A stretch of 64,000 bases of DNA, taken from assembly GCF_002796985.1 (NCBI RefSeq), contig NZ_PEKX01000007.1, forward strand, positions 1,381,941 to 1,445,940, read 5' to 3'. The translations under genes and the position numbers were made by a program. Below, in pieces: positions 9,772 through 18,404 of the stretch (position 1 is the first letter of the stretch; each line of letters starts with the position of its first letter). Source of the stretch: Pseudomonas sp. (GTDB lineage Bacteria; Pseudomonadota; Gammaproteobacteria; Pseudomonadales; Pseudomonadaceae). The notes beneath the pieces were generated by a model, which was not told the DNA's origin, did not search any database, and saw only the letters and a list, made by a program, of their open reading frames with translations.

Positions 9772-10416
9772 ATGCCCATCCCGAAGTTCCTCCATTCACT
9801 GTCCCGCGGCTGGCTGTCGTTGCTGGCGATCGTGCCTGTCATCGCCCTGCTGAGTGGCTTCCTGCCGCTGGACTTCTCGCGGCCCACGCCTTTGGTGGGA
9901 GACGCCCAGCGCCAGGCGGAGCTGCGCGCACACTGGCAGCGGGGCGACCTGATCGTGCTGGTGCGCCATGCCGAGCGTTGCGACCGCTCCAGCGCGCCCT
10001 GCATGGGCAACGTCGATGGCATCACCGTGCGGGGAGGCGAGAACGCCCGTGAAATCGGCCAGGATTTCGCCGCGCTGGGCCTGGCCAACGCCGACATCCT
10101 CAGCAGCGAACAGATCCGCGCCGTGCAGACCGCCACCTCGATGTTCGGCCAGGCCCCGCAAGAGCAGGAGTGGTTGTACAACTGCGAAGGCTCGATGCTC
10201 AGCCGGGCCCTTCAGCACAAGGTTGCGCACCGCAACCTGATCCTGGTGACCCACAGCGAATGCATCGAGGACCTCGAACATTCGGTGAGCGTGAAAGACC
10301 CGGCGACACCTGACTACACGTCGACGCTCTTCGTGCTCAGTGAGCAGGACCAGCCGCCGCGTCTGCTCGGCTACCTCGACGCGGACCAGTGGCCGCTGAA
10401 CGTCAGCGAGCGCTGA
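9772..10416 (+). CDS. Membrane-anchored histidine phosphatase
   Basis: 214 residues from the chosen ATG. An upstream in-frame ATG at 9685 would add 29 residues ahead of what looks like a natural N-terminal anchor (residues 12-33, hydrophobic), so 9772 is preferred although its ribosome site is weak. The phosphohistidine signature is LVRHAERC (R65, H66, with E68-R69 following), and the second histidine lies in LVTHSE. Members of this family (such as PmrG-like Ais) act in the periplasm on phosphate esters; the substrate here is unknown. Its last 14 bp overlap the end of the convergent gene at 10403. Confidence 0.8.
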   Translation: MPIPKFLHSLSRGWLSLLAIVPVIALLSGFLPLDFSRPTPLVGDAQRQAELRAHWQRGDLIVLVRHAERCDRSSAPCMGNVDGITVRGGENAREIGQDFAALGLANADILSSEQIRAVQTATSMFGQAPQEQEWLYNCEGSMLSRALQHKVAHRNLILVTHSECIEDLEHSVSVKDPATPDYTSTLFVLSEQDQPPRLLGYLDADQWPLNVSER

Positions 10417-10990
10417 TCTGACTGGGTGTGGCGCCCAGGCGGTAGCGCTGCAACTCCTGCGGAGTCAGCACGCGCATGCGCTGCGGGTCGATGCCCTGCA
10501 TGGTGTCGGCCAGTTCCAGCGGGATGTCCATGTCGCGCAAGTAGGTGCGGGCGTTGTAGCTGCCCGCCGCCTGGGACGAATCCCCAGCGGGGTAGTACGG
10601 GCGATGCAGCCCGACGTAGCCGCGCACCGTGCGGTGCTTGCCGGCGGCCAGCAGGTAGACACAGGAGCCCTGGCAGACACTGTTGGTCGGCACCAGCGTC
10701 TCGAAGCCGGATTCGCGCAGCAGGCGGCCCATCTTGATCGACTCCGCCGCGCTGCCACCGATGCTGTCCAGCAACGCCACCTTGCGCGCGAACTTGCCGG
10801 GGTTGGCCAGCAGCCCCTTGAACAGACGCTCGTAGTCGCCTGGAGCAATGTCCTCGCTGATGCGGACCGCCAGCACCTCGCCAACCTTGGAATGCTGCAC
10901 CGGCTTCACCTCGACTTGGGCGAAGGCCTGGCTGGAGCCCATCGCAGTGGTGAAAAGCGCAGTGGCGCAGAGTAGGGCGGCGCGAAGCAT
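10403..10990 (-). CDS. Periplasmic ClpP-fold-like protein
   Basis: 195 residues with a cleavable signal peptide (1-24, ...SSQAFA). The pattern LLDSIGGSAAESIKMGRLLRE, then CQGSCVYLLAAGKHRTV, then GLHRP matches the ClpP/crotonase-like fold of periplasmic COG3904-type proteins. The Ser in GSC and the His in GLHRP sit where ClpP has its nucleophile and general base. The substrate is unknown and protease activity is inference. The stop overlaps that of the convergent phosphatase gene. Confidence 0.72.
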   Translation of the reverse strand: MLRAALLCATALFTTAMGSSQAFAQVEVKPVQHSKVGEVLAVRISEDIAPGDYERLFKGLLANPGKFARKVALLDSIGGSAAESIKMGRLLRESGFETLVPTNSVCQGSCVYLLAAGKHRTVRGYVGLHRPYYPAGDSSQAAGSYNARTYLRDMDIPLELADTMQGIDPQRMRVLTPQELQRYRLGATPSQISAR

Positions 10991-11062
10991 TGAGGCTGAA
11001 TCCTGAGCGAGCGTTGTAGGAAGGCGCTGAAGATACCTTGATCCGCGCCGTCCGTCAGCCCG

Positions 11063-11437
11063 TCAGCCGGCCTTCAGGCAGGTACGCAACAGGCGGCGCA
11101 CCGACTTGTTCACGCGGCGACGCTCCAGCTCTTCGGGGGCGAACCAGCGGCAGTCGGCAATTTCGTTCTGCGGGGTGGGCTGTTGCGCCGGGTCGACCGG
11201 CGTCTCGAATACGTAGTGCAGCGTCTGGTACAGCTCCAGCGGCGCCACGTAGTTCATCTGCTCGATGGCCAGCCCGGTTTCCTCGATCAGCTCGCGAATG
11301 GCGGCCTGGCCGGGGCGTTCGTCGGCCTCGATGCGGCCGCCGGGAAGGTTCCACTTCGACTTGGACTTGCGCACGAAGAGGATCTTGTCGTCGAGGCGGC
11401 AGATAACGGTCGCGCGTTCCTTCAGCGACTTACCCAT
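11063..11437 (-). CDS. Nudix hydrolase
   Basis: 124 residues, a single Nudix domain. The Nudix box is complete (G34 to L56: GRIEADE, then REL, then EETGL, fitting GX5EX7REUXEEXGU). Such enzymes cleave nucleoside diphosphates linked to another moiety. The exact substrate cannot be read from the sequence. Transcribed alone from the 245-bp gap before the LysR gene. Confidence 0.9.
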   Translation of the reverse strand: MGKSLKERATVICRLDDKILFVRKSKSKWNLPGGRIEADERPGQAAIRELIEETGLAIEQMNYVAPLELYQTLHYVFETPVDPAQQPTPQNEIADCRWFAPEELERRRVNKSVRRLLRTCLKAG

Positions 11438-11682
11438 GGCGACACCTCCGCGACAAAACAGTTACCTTGGCAAGCATAGACAACTACCGGAAAACTCAAG
11501 TTGGATGAAGTGGTTACGAACACAATGTCGACAAATGGTAAGGATTTGTTGTCGGACGTGTCTGTAAGGGGAATCCCAATTCACTGATTCAGATTTCCGA
11601 CTCACTGGTATCTGGATCGGCCAGGCCGCTTTTCTGACGTGCGATCTTTCTGCTGCACCTGCGGGATACCTGGTTGGAGGGT

Positions 11683-12588
11683 TCAGGACATGTCGCTTTT
11701 CTCGAACTCCTCGCTGAGAAAATCCAACAAGGTTCGTACCGATGGCAGCAGGCCGCGTCGCGAGGGAAATACTGCGTGGACCACGCCGGTCCGCGGTGCC
11801 CAGTCCGGCAGCAGGTTCACCAGTTGGCCGTTGTTCAGGTCATCGCACACCACCACGGCGGGTATGTGCACCGCGCCAGCGCCCGCAAGCGCCGCCTGAC
11901 GCAGGGCAACCAGATCGTCGGTGACCATTCGCGGCCGATGGCGCACCTGCGCACTCGCGCCCTTGGGGCCGTCCAGTTGCCAGAGATACTCGCGCTGTAC
12001 GGCGCCCCAGTGCAGCGTCGGCAGCGCTGCCACATCCGCGGGCGTCGGCCGTGTCGGCAGGCGCTCGCGTAGCGCCGGGGTCCCCACCACCCTTTGGCGG
12101 CTTTCGCCCAGCACCTTCATCACCAGGTCGCTGCTTTCCAGCGGCGGAAAGCGTACCCGCAGGGCGATATCGATACCTTCCTGGATCAGGTCCACCTGGC
12201 GGTTGGTGCTCTGCACATGCAGCTCCACCAGCGGGTACTGCACCATGAAGCGCGCCAGCATCGGGCCGACCCAGAAGTTCAGCAGCGCCGTAGGGCAACT
12301 CAGGTTCACTACCCCGCGCGGCTCCGAGCGGTGCTGCTCGATGGCCTCGGTGGCGGCCGCCGCTTCCACCAGCATCGCCACGCAGTGCCGGTAGAACACC
12401 TGGCCGATCTCGGTCACCGAGAAATGCCGCGTCGAACGCTGGATCAGGCGTACACCCAGGCGTTCCTCCAGCGCGGCGATGCGCCGGCTGAGTTTCGACT
12501 TCGGCTGGTCCAGGGCGCGGCCGGCCGGGGTGAAGCCGCCGTGCTCCACCACCTGGGCGAAGTAGTAGAGGTCGTTGAGATCGTCCAT
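11683..12588 (-). CDS. LysR-family regulator divergent from pirin
   Basis: 301 residues with the start at MDDLNDLYYFAQVV. AGGAAC lies 7 nt upstream, and the longer frame adds a non-homologous leader. The N-terminal winged helix-turn-helix is typical (FTPAGRALDQPKSKLSRRIAALEERLG); the effector-binding domain fills the rest. It is divergent from the pirin gene with a 101-bp shared promoter region, the usual layout for a LysR regulator of the neighbouring gene. Effector unknown. Confidence 0.9.
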   Translation of the reverse strand: MDDLNDLYYFAQVVEHGGFTPAGRALDQPKSKLSRRIAALEERLGVRLIQRSTRHFSVTEIGQVFYRHCVAMLVEAAAATEAIEQHRSEPRGVVNLSCPTALLNFWVGPMLARFMVQYPLVELHVQSTNRQVDLIQEGIDIALRVRFPPLESSDLVMKVLGESRQRVVGTPALRERLPTRPTPADVAALPTLHWGAVQREYLWQLDGPKGASAQVRHRPRMVTDDLVALRQAALAGAGAVHIPAVVVCDDLNNGQLVNLLPDWAPRTGVVHAVFPSRRGLLPSVRTLLDFLSEEFEKSDMS

Positions 12589-12689
12589 TTCGGTGTTCCT
12601 CATGTGGAACACTGATAGTAGTTTTTGCCGTCTACCGCCGCAATTGTTGCGCCCGTATCTTTGCCTCCATGCACTACAGGAGGCACCCC

Positions 12690-13556
12690 ATGAAACAGAT
12701 TCTTGGCATTTACAGCGCCGCCCGGCCGCACTGGGTTGGCGACGGTTTTCCGGTTCGCACACTGTTTTCCTACGACAGCCTGGGCGAGCACCTCAGCCCC
12801 TTCCTGCTGCTCGATCACGCCGGCCCCCACGCCTTCGGCCCCAGCACGGCGCGCCGTGGTGTCGGCCAGCATCCGCACCGAGGGTTCGAGACCGTGACCC
12901 TGGTCTACGAAGGTGAACTGGAGCACCGCGACTCCAGCGGCGGTGGTGGCCGCATCGGCCCCGGCGACGTGCAGTGGATGACCGCGGGTGACGGCATCCT
13001 CCACGAGGAATACCACTCGCCGGACTTCGCCCGCGATGGCGGCAACCTGCACATGGCCCAGCTCTGGGTGAACCTGCCGGCACGCCACAAGCGCACCGCG
13101 CCGGCCTACCAGACGCTGCTGGCCGGCGACATACCGCGCATCGACCTGGCCGATGGCGCCGGCAGCCTGCGGGTGATCGCCGGTGACTACGCCGGCCATG
13201 CCGGCCCGGCCCACACCTTCAGCCCGCTGGATGTCTGGGACCTGCGCCTGCAACCGGGCCACCCGCTGGAACTGGCCGTCAAGGCCGGGCGCAACACCGC
13301 CCTGGTGGTGCTGCGCGGCAATGTCCGGCTGGGCAGTGGTGAAGCGCTGCGCGAAGGCCAGTTGGCGCTGTTCGACCGGCGCGGCGACAGCCTGCTGCTC
13401 GAAGCCGAGAGCGACGCCCTGGTGCTGCTGCTCAGCGGCGAGCCGCTGAACGAGCCCATCGTTGGCTACGGCCCCTTCGTGATGAACAGCGAAAGCGAAA
13501 TCCGGCAGGCCATCGACGACGTTCAGCACGGACGTTTCGGACAGATGACCCGCTGA
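12690..13556 (+). CDS. Pirin-family bicupin protein
   Basis: 288 residues. The start is the ATG after a consensus AGGAGG; an ATG 21 nt earlier has none. The N-terminal cupin keeps the iron ligands of pirin: HPHRGFETVT (H61, H63) and ILHEEYH (H105, E107). The C-terminal cupin runs from about 150. Bacterial pirins are quercetinase-like dioxygenases or modulators of metabolic enzymes (one is known to bind pyruvate dehydrogenase E1). Function here unknown. Followed 97 nt later by the YcaC-like hydrolase on the same strand, so probably co-transcribed and controlled by the divergent LysR protein. Confidence 0.9.
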   Translation: MKQILGIYSAARPHWVGDGFPVRTLFSYDSLGEHLSPFLLLDHAGPHAFGPSTARRGVGQHPHRGFETVTLVYEGELEHRDSSGGGGRIGPGDVQWMTAGDGILHEEYHSPDFARDGGNLHMAQLWVNLPARHKRTAPAYQTLLAGDIPRIDLADGAGSLRVIAGDYAGHAGPAHTFSPLDVWDLRLQPGHPLELAVKAGRNTALVVLRGNVRLGSGEALREGQLALFDRRGDSLLLEAESDALVLLLSGEPLNEPIVGYGPFVMNSESEIRQAIDDVQHGRFGQMTR

Positions 13557-13653
13557 TCTCACACCCCGGACTCAGGCGTCGCCTGGGCTGGATGAACACC
13601 TGCGCAGGGAGCGCGGGTCACGCGGGCTGGATGCCCTCCCAGGAGAACTCGAC

Positions 13654-14340
13654 ATGAGCAACTTTTCTCAGATTGCCAACTTCAACGGCCAGCGTCCGGT
13701 GATCGACCCCGACGACACCGCCATGCTGCTCATCGACCACCAGAGTGGCCTGTTCCAGACGGTCAAGGACATGCCCATGACCGAGCTGCGCAACAACGCC
13801 ATCACCCTGGCCAGGATCGCCACCCTGGCGAAGATCCCGGTGATCACCACCGCCTCGGTGCCACAGGGCCCCAACGGCCCGCTGATCCCCGAGATCCATG
13901 AGGCGGCGCCACACGCGACATACGTGGCGCGTAAAGGCGAGATCAACGCCTGGGACAACCCCGAATTCGTAGCTGCCGTGCAAGCCACCGGCAAGAAGAC
14001 CCTGGTCATTGCCGGCACCATCACCAGCGTGTGCATGGCCTTCCCGGCGATTGCCGCGGTCAACGCCGGCTACCGGGTATTCGCCGTGATCGATGCTTCC
14101 GGCACCTATTCCAAAGCCGCGCAGGAAATCACCCTGGCCCGCGTCGTCCAGGCCGGCGTGGTGCCCATGGACACCGCCGCCGTGGCTTCGGAAATCCAGC
14201 GCACCTGGAACCGCCCCGACGCCGCGCAGTGGGCCGAAGCCTACAGCCTGATCTTCCCGCACTATCGCCTGCTGATCGAAAGCTACACCAAGGCCCAGCA
14301 GGTGGTGACCGAGCACGAAGTGCTGGACTCCCAGCGCTGA
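13654..14340 (+). CDS. Isochorismatase-family (YcaC-like) cysteine hydrolase
   Basis: 228 residues. The catalytic triad of the family is visible: D28 (LLIDHQSGL), K94 (ARKGEINAW) and C127 (TITSVCMAF). Length and the ending resemble YcaC-type hydrolases, whose natural substrate is not established. Good ribosome site (GGAGAA). Ends in a terminator hairpin at 14349-14366. Frequent partner of pirin genes in pseudomonads. Confidence 0.88.
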   Translation: MSNFSQIANFNGQRPVIDPDDTAMLLIDHQSGLFQTVKDMPMTELRNNAITLARIATLAKIPVITTASVPQGPNGPLIPEIHEAAPHATYVARKGEINAWDNPEFVAAVQATGKKTLVIAGTITSVCMAFPAIAAVNAGYRVFAVIDASGTYSKAAQEITLARVVQAGVVPMDTAAVASEIQRTWNRPDAAQWAEAYSLIFPHYRLLIESYTKAQQVVTEHEVLDSQR

Positions 14341-14348
14341 GTCCGCTT

Positions 14349-14366
14349 GCCCGGCTCCGGCCGGGC
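14349..14366 (+). terminator. Terminator of the pirin/YcaC-like operon
   Basis: Stem GCCCGG/CCGGGC with a 6-nt loop followed by TTT, 9 nt past the stop codon. Confidence 0.65.
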
Positions 14367-14426
14367 TTTCCCTGCAATAACGACCTGCCATGAGCAAGCC
14401 CTACGCCTGTCTCGACAAGACCCGGA

Positions 14427-14453
14427 CCGCCGCAGGGGAGTTGCCTGCGGCGG
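14427..14453 (-). terminator. Hairpin ending the 14.46-15.24 kb operon
   Basis: Perfect 10-bp stem CCGCCGCAGG/CCTGCGGCGG with a 7-nt loop, 10 nt beyond the stop of the minus-strand gene at 14463. There is no clear T-run, so its role as terminator is inferred from position. Confidence 0.6.
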
Positions 14454-14462
14454 CTCGGCGAT

Positions 14463-14957
14463 TCATTTCGGATAGCGATAGTGGCGCACGCCCGGCGTAA
14501 TGCCCTGCTTGCCGAGCGACCACTGCGGCACGCCATGCCGCGCCTCCTGTAACAACTGGAAGAAGCGGATCAGAAAGCCTGCCTCGAAGCAGGCGCGCTT
14601 CTTGCCCGCCGGGAAGCGCAGGCGCGCGTTGAACAATGCATTCCATGGCGCGGCCTGGTTGTCCGGAGCCAGGCTGTTCTGCGCCTCGAGCATGCCGATG
14701 CGCAGCAGGTCGAGATGGTAGGCCTGTGTCGGTGTCAGGGGGATACGCCGGCAGTAGGGCGTTGCGGGGATTTCCCGAATGTTGCTCAGTACCTGCAAGT
14801 GAGCCAGCCAGAAGCCGCTCTCGAGGTGGTCCTGCACGCTGGCGAGCAGTGCCAGGAGATGAGGGTCGCGGTATTGCCGCAGGAGCGGGCGCATCGAGTC
14901 GATGGCCTGCATGGCGGCGCTGTAATGGGTCGTGGCCGAATCGGTGGCGGCGCTCAT
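14463..14957 (-). CDS. Hypothetical protein, second gene of a two-gene operon
   Basis: 164 residues, soluble, helical, with no motif I recognise (MSAATDSATTHYSAAMQAID... ending GVRHYRYPK). Its ATG overlaps the stop of the upstream gene (ATGA, 14954-14957), so the two are translationally coupled and probably act together. Codon use looks native. Confidence 0.7.
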   Translation of the reverse strand: MSAATDSATTHYSAAMQAIDSMRPLLRQYRDPHLLALLASVQDHLESGFWLAHLQVLSNIREIPATPYCRRIPLTPTQAYHLDLLRIGMLEAQNSLAPDNQAAPWNALFNARLRFPAGKKRACFEAGFLIRFFQLLQEARHGVPQWSLGKQGITPGVRHYRYPK

Positions 14958-15235
14958 CGGTCTGCGGGCCCCGCTTTGTAGCCGGGGCGCTCCAGGGCCA
15001 GCTCATAGAGTTGGCGGGCTTCGCTGGCCAGTGGGGCGAGGGCGGAGGCGAAGCGGGAGGTGGCGTGCAGGAGGCCACGATCGTTGTCGTCTTCCATCAG
15101 TCGCAGGAGGTCTTCGACTGCCGTCAGGCGGCGCAGGGCCGCTTCACGCAGGTGTGCGGCGGGGGCCAGGGCGTTGATGAAGAGGACTTCCTCGCCGAAC
15201 TGGCCGGTGAGGGGGACGGGGAGGAATTCACGCAT
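14954..15235 (-). CDS. Small hypothetical protein, first gene of a two-gene operon
   Basis: 93 residues, helical and leucine/alanine-rich after residue 20. The layout (short N-terminus, then helices ending in an ELALERPGYK segment) is reminiscent of the small Pseudomonas DUF3077/DUF6124-type proteins, but I cannot confirm the family. GGAGGT lies just before the start. Coupled by ATGA to the next gene. Confidence 0.65.
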   Translation of the reverse strand: MREFLPVPLTGQFGEEVLFINALAPAAHLREAALRRLTAVEDLLRLMEDDNDRGLLHATSRFASALAPLASEARQLYELALERPGYKAGPADR

Positions 15236-15359
15236 GGGGTACCTCCGGGGAGGTGTGGCGCGGGGTGTGGTGGTGCGCGGGGGAGAAAGGGGGATAGTTC
15301 ATGTCAGCCACTACTTGGTCTAAGGATCAAGAAGCCGCCAATCAACCTTCCTACGGGGA

Positions 15360-15436
15360 GAGAGGCGGACCGTGCAAGGGTAGGAATGCCGGGACCAAGG
15401 GACCGGTAGGCCGAAGCCTCCCTGCACGGCCGCCAT
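15360..15436. ncRNA. Candidate structured RNA (long bulged hairpin)
   Basis: GGCGG (15364-15368), an unpaired A, and CCGTGCA (15370-15376) pair fully with TGCACGG (15423-15429) and CCGCC (15430-15434): 12 base pairs with one bulge. GGG after the left arm can pair with CCC before the right arm. The loop has its own CCGG/CCGG mini-stem and two GGGACC copies. No open frame explains it, and strand and function are unknown. It matches no RNA family I can name. Confidence 0.35.
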
Positions 15437-15701
15437 AGACGCACGAATGTGTAAGGCGGATTTCGCCCGCATCGTGACTACAGAGTTGCCGTACCTTGAT
15501 CCTTAAATCCCGGGTTCCTACGCCCGACCGCGATAACGCTGCGGCGGAACAAGGCTAGGGACGGCGCTTGTAGGCCCGCAAGGCTAATGGGCCGTGGGAC
15601 ATTTCGGTTGATGGCTGCGATGCAACGGCAGGACATTGCCGACAGAATGAAACGGGTCTCATCCCTTTCCCCAATACGTAGGGCTGATCGCGCCTTGTAC
15701 C

Positions 15702-15726
15702 TGTAGGAGCGAGCTTGCTCGCGAAC
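15702..15726. repeat. REP element (single unit)
   Basis: TGTAGGAGCGAGCTTGCTCG followed by CGAA, the same core as the REP pairs at 18.3 and 27.5 kb. Contains the internal palindrome GCGAGCTTGCTCGC. Confidence 0.8.
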
Positions 15727-15953
15727 CTTGCCCGACAGACGGGCGCTGCACATCGGTGTTTCCCGGTCAGAGCGGATTCCGCCCCGGTGCTGTCTACAAG
15801 TGCATCACCGACAGGGTCGGCTGCCACAGGATGTACACCGCAATTTCGCGATCTCGCCGGTCATCCCGGCTTCTGCCAAAGCCTGCCGGCATCCGCCGGG
15901 ATTAGCATCCGCGCCCTTCATTACAACCCTGTGTGCGAGGAGTGTGCCTGCCA

Positions 15954-16362
15954 ATGTCCGGTTCCGAATTCCAATGGCTAGCCGTCATCTTCGGCATGCT
16001 GACCGGCCTGGGTGTCACGCGGCTGCTGACCGCCGTGGCGGCGACCCTGCGCTCGCGCGCGACCTCAAGGAGTTAGTCCGCGAATGGACTTATCCCGATG
16101 CACCAGGAAGTGTTCGAGTCCCATGGGCATTGGGCGCTGATCTTCCTGAGTGTTTACTTCCTGGAAGACTTCCTGAAATCGATCGAGTACTGGGGCGACC
16201 ATTTCCTGAACGGGTGGGGGCTGATGATGCTGGGGCGTCATCGTGCTGCCGGTCATCGCGTTTCTCAGTCGACGGCGCGTCAACTTCTGTATCGCGGTTC
16301 TCTTCCTCGTCCTCCACGTGATCTCGATCTTCGTCGACTTTCGGGGCTTGCAGTCCGTCTGA
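15954..16362 (+). pseudogene. Decayed gene for a small integral membrane protein
   Basis: A good ribosome site (GAGGAG) precedes ATG 15954, and the frame reads MSGSEFQWLAVIFGMLTGLG and on through VTRLL, a convincing first membrane helix. It hits TAG at 16074. The reading resumes downstream (HGHWALIFLSVYFLEDFLKS from about 16100), then needs a shift at the GGGG run at 16232-16235 to continue as GVIVLPVIAFLSRRRVNFCI and end at TGA 16360. The middle of the protein, between the first helix and the resumed part, appears to be missing. So it is a deletion with at least two frame faults in a gene for a multi-helix membrane protein of unknown function. Confidence 0.7.
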
Positions 16363-16401
16363 AGCGGCTGCACGAGGCCCGCCGCTTGCACTCTGCCCGC
16401 C

Positions 16402-17688
16402 TCAGAGAATCGAGAAGTTGTAGCTGGCGATCAGTCGTACCTCATCCACATCCCGCGCCGACTGTTCGTAGTTGGTGCGGTAGGTGGCGTTACGCAGGCG
16501 CAGGCTGAGGTCCTTGAAGGTGCCGGCCTGGATCACGTACTTGAACTCCACGTCGCGCTCCCACTCCTTGCCCTCGTCGCCATTGGCCAGGGCGATGTGG
16601 TCGCCGTTGACGTAGCGGGTCATGAAGCTCAGGCCGGGCACGCCGACGCTGCGCAGGTCGAAGTCGTAGCGCAGTTGCCAGGAGCGCTCCTGGGCGTTGG
16701 CGAAGTCGTTCACCTGCACGTAGTTGGCCAGGTACGGGTTGCTGCCATCGAGGTAGGGCATGGAGCTGTCGCCGCTCATGCGCTGCCAGCCGGCGCTGAG
16801 GATGTGGCCGCCCTGGGCGTAGGACAGCAGCAGGCTCAGCGCGCGGTTGTCGATCTCGCCGGCGCGGGCCGAGCCGTCGTCGTCGCTATCGAACCAGCGC
16901 AGGTCGGCGGTGACCTTGCCGGCGCCCACCGCCTGCTTGCCGACGAGGCCGACGTAGCGCTGGCGGTAGACGTTTTCCAGCCCGCCCTGGGCGTATTGCA
17001 GCAGGAGTTGGTCGCTGACCTGGTAGTCGGCCTGGTAGGAATCGAAGCGGTTGCCGGTGGTGTCGCAGGCGTAGCGCTTGTTCTTGCAGTTCAGGCGCAC
17101 GTCCTGGGCGTCGGTGGAGTCGCGCGCGGTGTAGCGTTCCAGGCGGGTGGCGGTGAGCTTGAGGTGGGCGATTTCCTCGCTGGTCAGTTGCGCGCCGTGG
17201 AACATGTTCGGCAGCAGGCGGCCGTCGTTGTACTTGAGCAGCGGCATGTCCGGCAGCAGGGCGCCGTATTTGAACTGCGTGTGCGAGACACGCAGCTTGC
17301 CGGTGACGCCGGCCTTGGCGTACTGGTCTTCGGAGTGGCGCGGGTCGTGGCCGCTGGAGGGCAGCAGGCCGCTGTTGCTGTCGGCGGGGCTGGAGTCGAG
17401 CTTGACGCCGAGCATGGCCAGGGCGTCGACGCCGAAACCGACGGTGCCTTCGGTGTAGCCCGACTGCACATTGAGGATGAAGCCCTGCGCGGTTTCCTCG
17501 CGCTTGGAAGCGCCCTGCGGGTTGGACGAGCTGCCGTCGCGGAAGTCGCGATTGAAGTAGAAGGTGCGCGATTCCAGGCGCGCGCTGCTGTCCTCCAGGA
17601 AGTCGGCGCTGGCCGGGGCGGCGATGCCTCCGAGCAGGGCGAGGGCGCTCAGGCGGGCGAGCGGGCTGGAGGAGAGGGGCGAGGGCAT
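16402..17688 (-). CDS. OprD-family outer-membrane porin
   Basis: 428 residues. Signal peptide 1-28 (...GIAAPASA), then FLEDSSARLESRTFYFNRDFR, the N-terminal hallmark of OprD/Opd porins. Eighteen-stranded barrel features continue to the end (...LIASYNFSIL, terminal hydrophobic strand). These porins take up basic amino acids or small carboxylates; the subtype cannot be set from sequence alone. It stands alone and its promoter lies in the 194-bp gap shared with the small gene at 17883. Confidence 0.93.
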   Translation of the reverse strand: MPSPLSSSPLARLSALALLGGIAAPASADFLEDSSARLESRTFYFNRDFRDGSSSNPQGASKREETAQGFILNVQSGYTEGTVGFGVDALAMLGVKLDSSPADSNSGLLPSSGHDPRHSEDQYAKAGVTGKLRVSHTQFKYGALLPDMPLLKYNDGRLLPNMFHGAQLTSEEIAHLKLTATRLERYTARDSTDAQDVRLNCKNKRYACDTTGNRFDSYQADYQVSDQLLLQYAQGGLENVYRQRYVGLVGKQAVGAGKVTADLRWFDSDDDGSARAGEIDNRALSLLLSYAQGGHILSAGWQRMSGDSSMPYLDGSNPYLANYVQVNDFANAQERSWQLRYDFDLRSVGVPGLSFMTRYVNGDHIALANGDEGKEWERDVEFKYVIQAGTFKDLSLRLRNATYRTNYEQSARDVDEVRLIASYNFSIL

Positions 17689-17882
17689 GGGGTGACTCCG
17701 GGGGCGCTAAAAAAGCGCGCGAAGGTGTCACAGATGGGCGGCCGGGTCTTTGCGACCATGGTCTAGATCGCGGGTTTTCGCCTGGGCGTATCCACCGGCG
17801 TTACCGTCGGACAATCGGCTGAAACCTTCGGCGCCGCCCCGCGTCCACTGTCATGCGATTCCCCGAACCGCTGGAGGTGAGC

Positions 17883-18173
17883 ATGAAAGGCCATGGTGAA
17901 ATCAGCGAGCGCCCGGGCGTTGCGCCCGAACGTTGGCCAACCCAGTCCGGCCCCGGTGACAAGCGCGGGCTGCCGGGCTACCCGCAGCGTCAGGGCCCAC
18001 CGGGCGACTCGCGCCATGTGGATCCCGAGCTGGGTTTCGACCCGGATTCGCCGGACCTCGCCGACCCGCAGATCGACCCGCCGCACCCGCCCCATGTACC
18101 GCAGGATGGCCCGGACCCGCAGGGCCAGCGGCGCGTGCCGGGGGACAAGTATCCGCCGTATTCGGAGCACTAG
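17883..18173 (+). CDS. Small proline/glycine-rich hypothetical protein
   Basis: 96 residues, hydrophilic and predicted disordered (about one residue in five is Pro, plus many Asp and Gly). No signal peptide or membrane segment. The ATG at 17883 is chosen over 17853 because GGAGG stands 5 nt before it. Function unknown. Composition bias could also arise from a spurious frame, but the ribosome site is good. Confidence 0.5.
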   Translation: MKGHGEISERPGVAPERWPTQSGPGDKRGLPGYPQRQGPPGDSRHVDPELGFDPDSPDLADPQIDPPHPPHVPQDGPDPQGQRRVPGDKYPPYSEH

Positions 18174-18208
18174 AGCAACGGCCCCTCACCCTAACCCTGG
18201 CTGCGCGC

Positions 18209-18225
18209 CCCGCTCCGCAAGCGGG
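18209..18225. terminator. Hairpin in an intergenic low-complexity segment
   Basis: CCCGCT/AGCGGG stem with a 5-nt loop inside a CCCTCACCCTAACC...GAGAGGGGAC segment of a type commonly dispersed in pseudomonad intergenic DNA. It follows the small gene at 17883 by 36 nt and may end its transcript. Confidence 0.45.
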
Positions 18226-18295
18226 AGAGGGGACTGATCGGCGTGGGGGCACCTTCGCTTCAGCCGGCACCATTGCACCGTACGTGGCACGACCT

Positions 18296-18364
18296 TGTAG
18301 GAGCGAGCTTGCTCGCGAACAACCCACGATGCGGGGCCGGGTTCGCGAGCAAGCTCGCTCCTAC
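18296..18364. repeat. REP pair (inverted, REPIN-like)
   Basis: TGTAGGAGCGAGCTTGCTCG plus CGAAC at 18296-18320 and its inverse GTTCGCGAGCAAGCTCGCTC plus CTAC at 18341-18364, separated by 20 bp. It lies 41 nt downstream of phnX (minus strand). Confidence 0.9.
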
Positions 18365-18404
18365 GAAAAGTAGATCGGAGCGCCGCCAGCCTAGGCCGTG
18401 CGGA

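Larger units (their letters stand above)
15236..15953. other. 718-bp gene-poor region
   Basis: No convincing protein gene. It holds the promoter area of the 15235 operon, a long imperfect hairpin at 15364-15434 (listed separately) and a REP unit at 15702-15726. The minus-strand frame at 15478-15753 has the look of degenerate multi-copy intergenic sequence seen in pseudomonads (impression from memory only), and I do not call it a gene. Confidence 0.4.

Noticed and set aside
12600..13562. A 320-residue minus-strand frame opposite pirin
   Set aside because: Shadow frame; pirin has the metal ligands and an AGGAGG ribosome site.
15478..15827. Minus-strand frames in the 15.5-15.8 kb gap
   Set aside because: No ribosome site and composition typical of multi-copy intergenic DNA; the REP unit at 15702 lies inside.
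18286..18300. A sigma-54-like TGGCAC...TTGT sequence
   Set aside because: It points away from phnX and no plus-strand gene follows; position gives no support.
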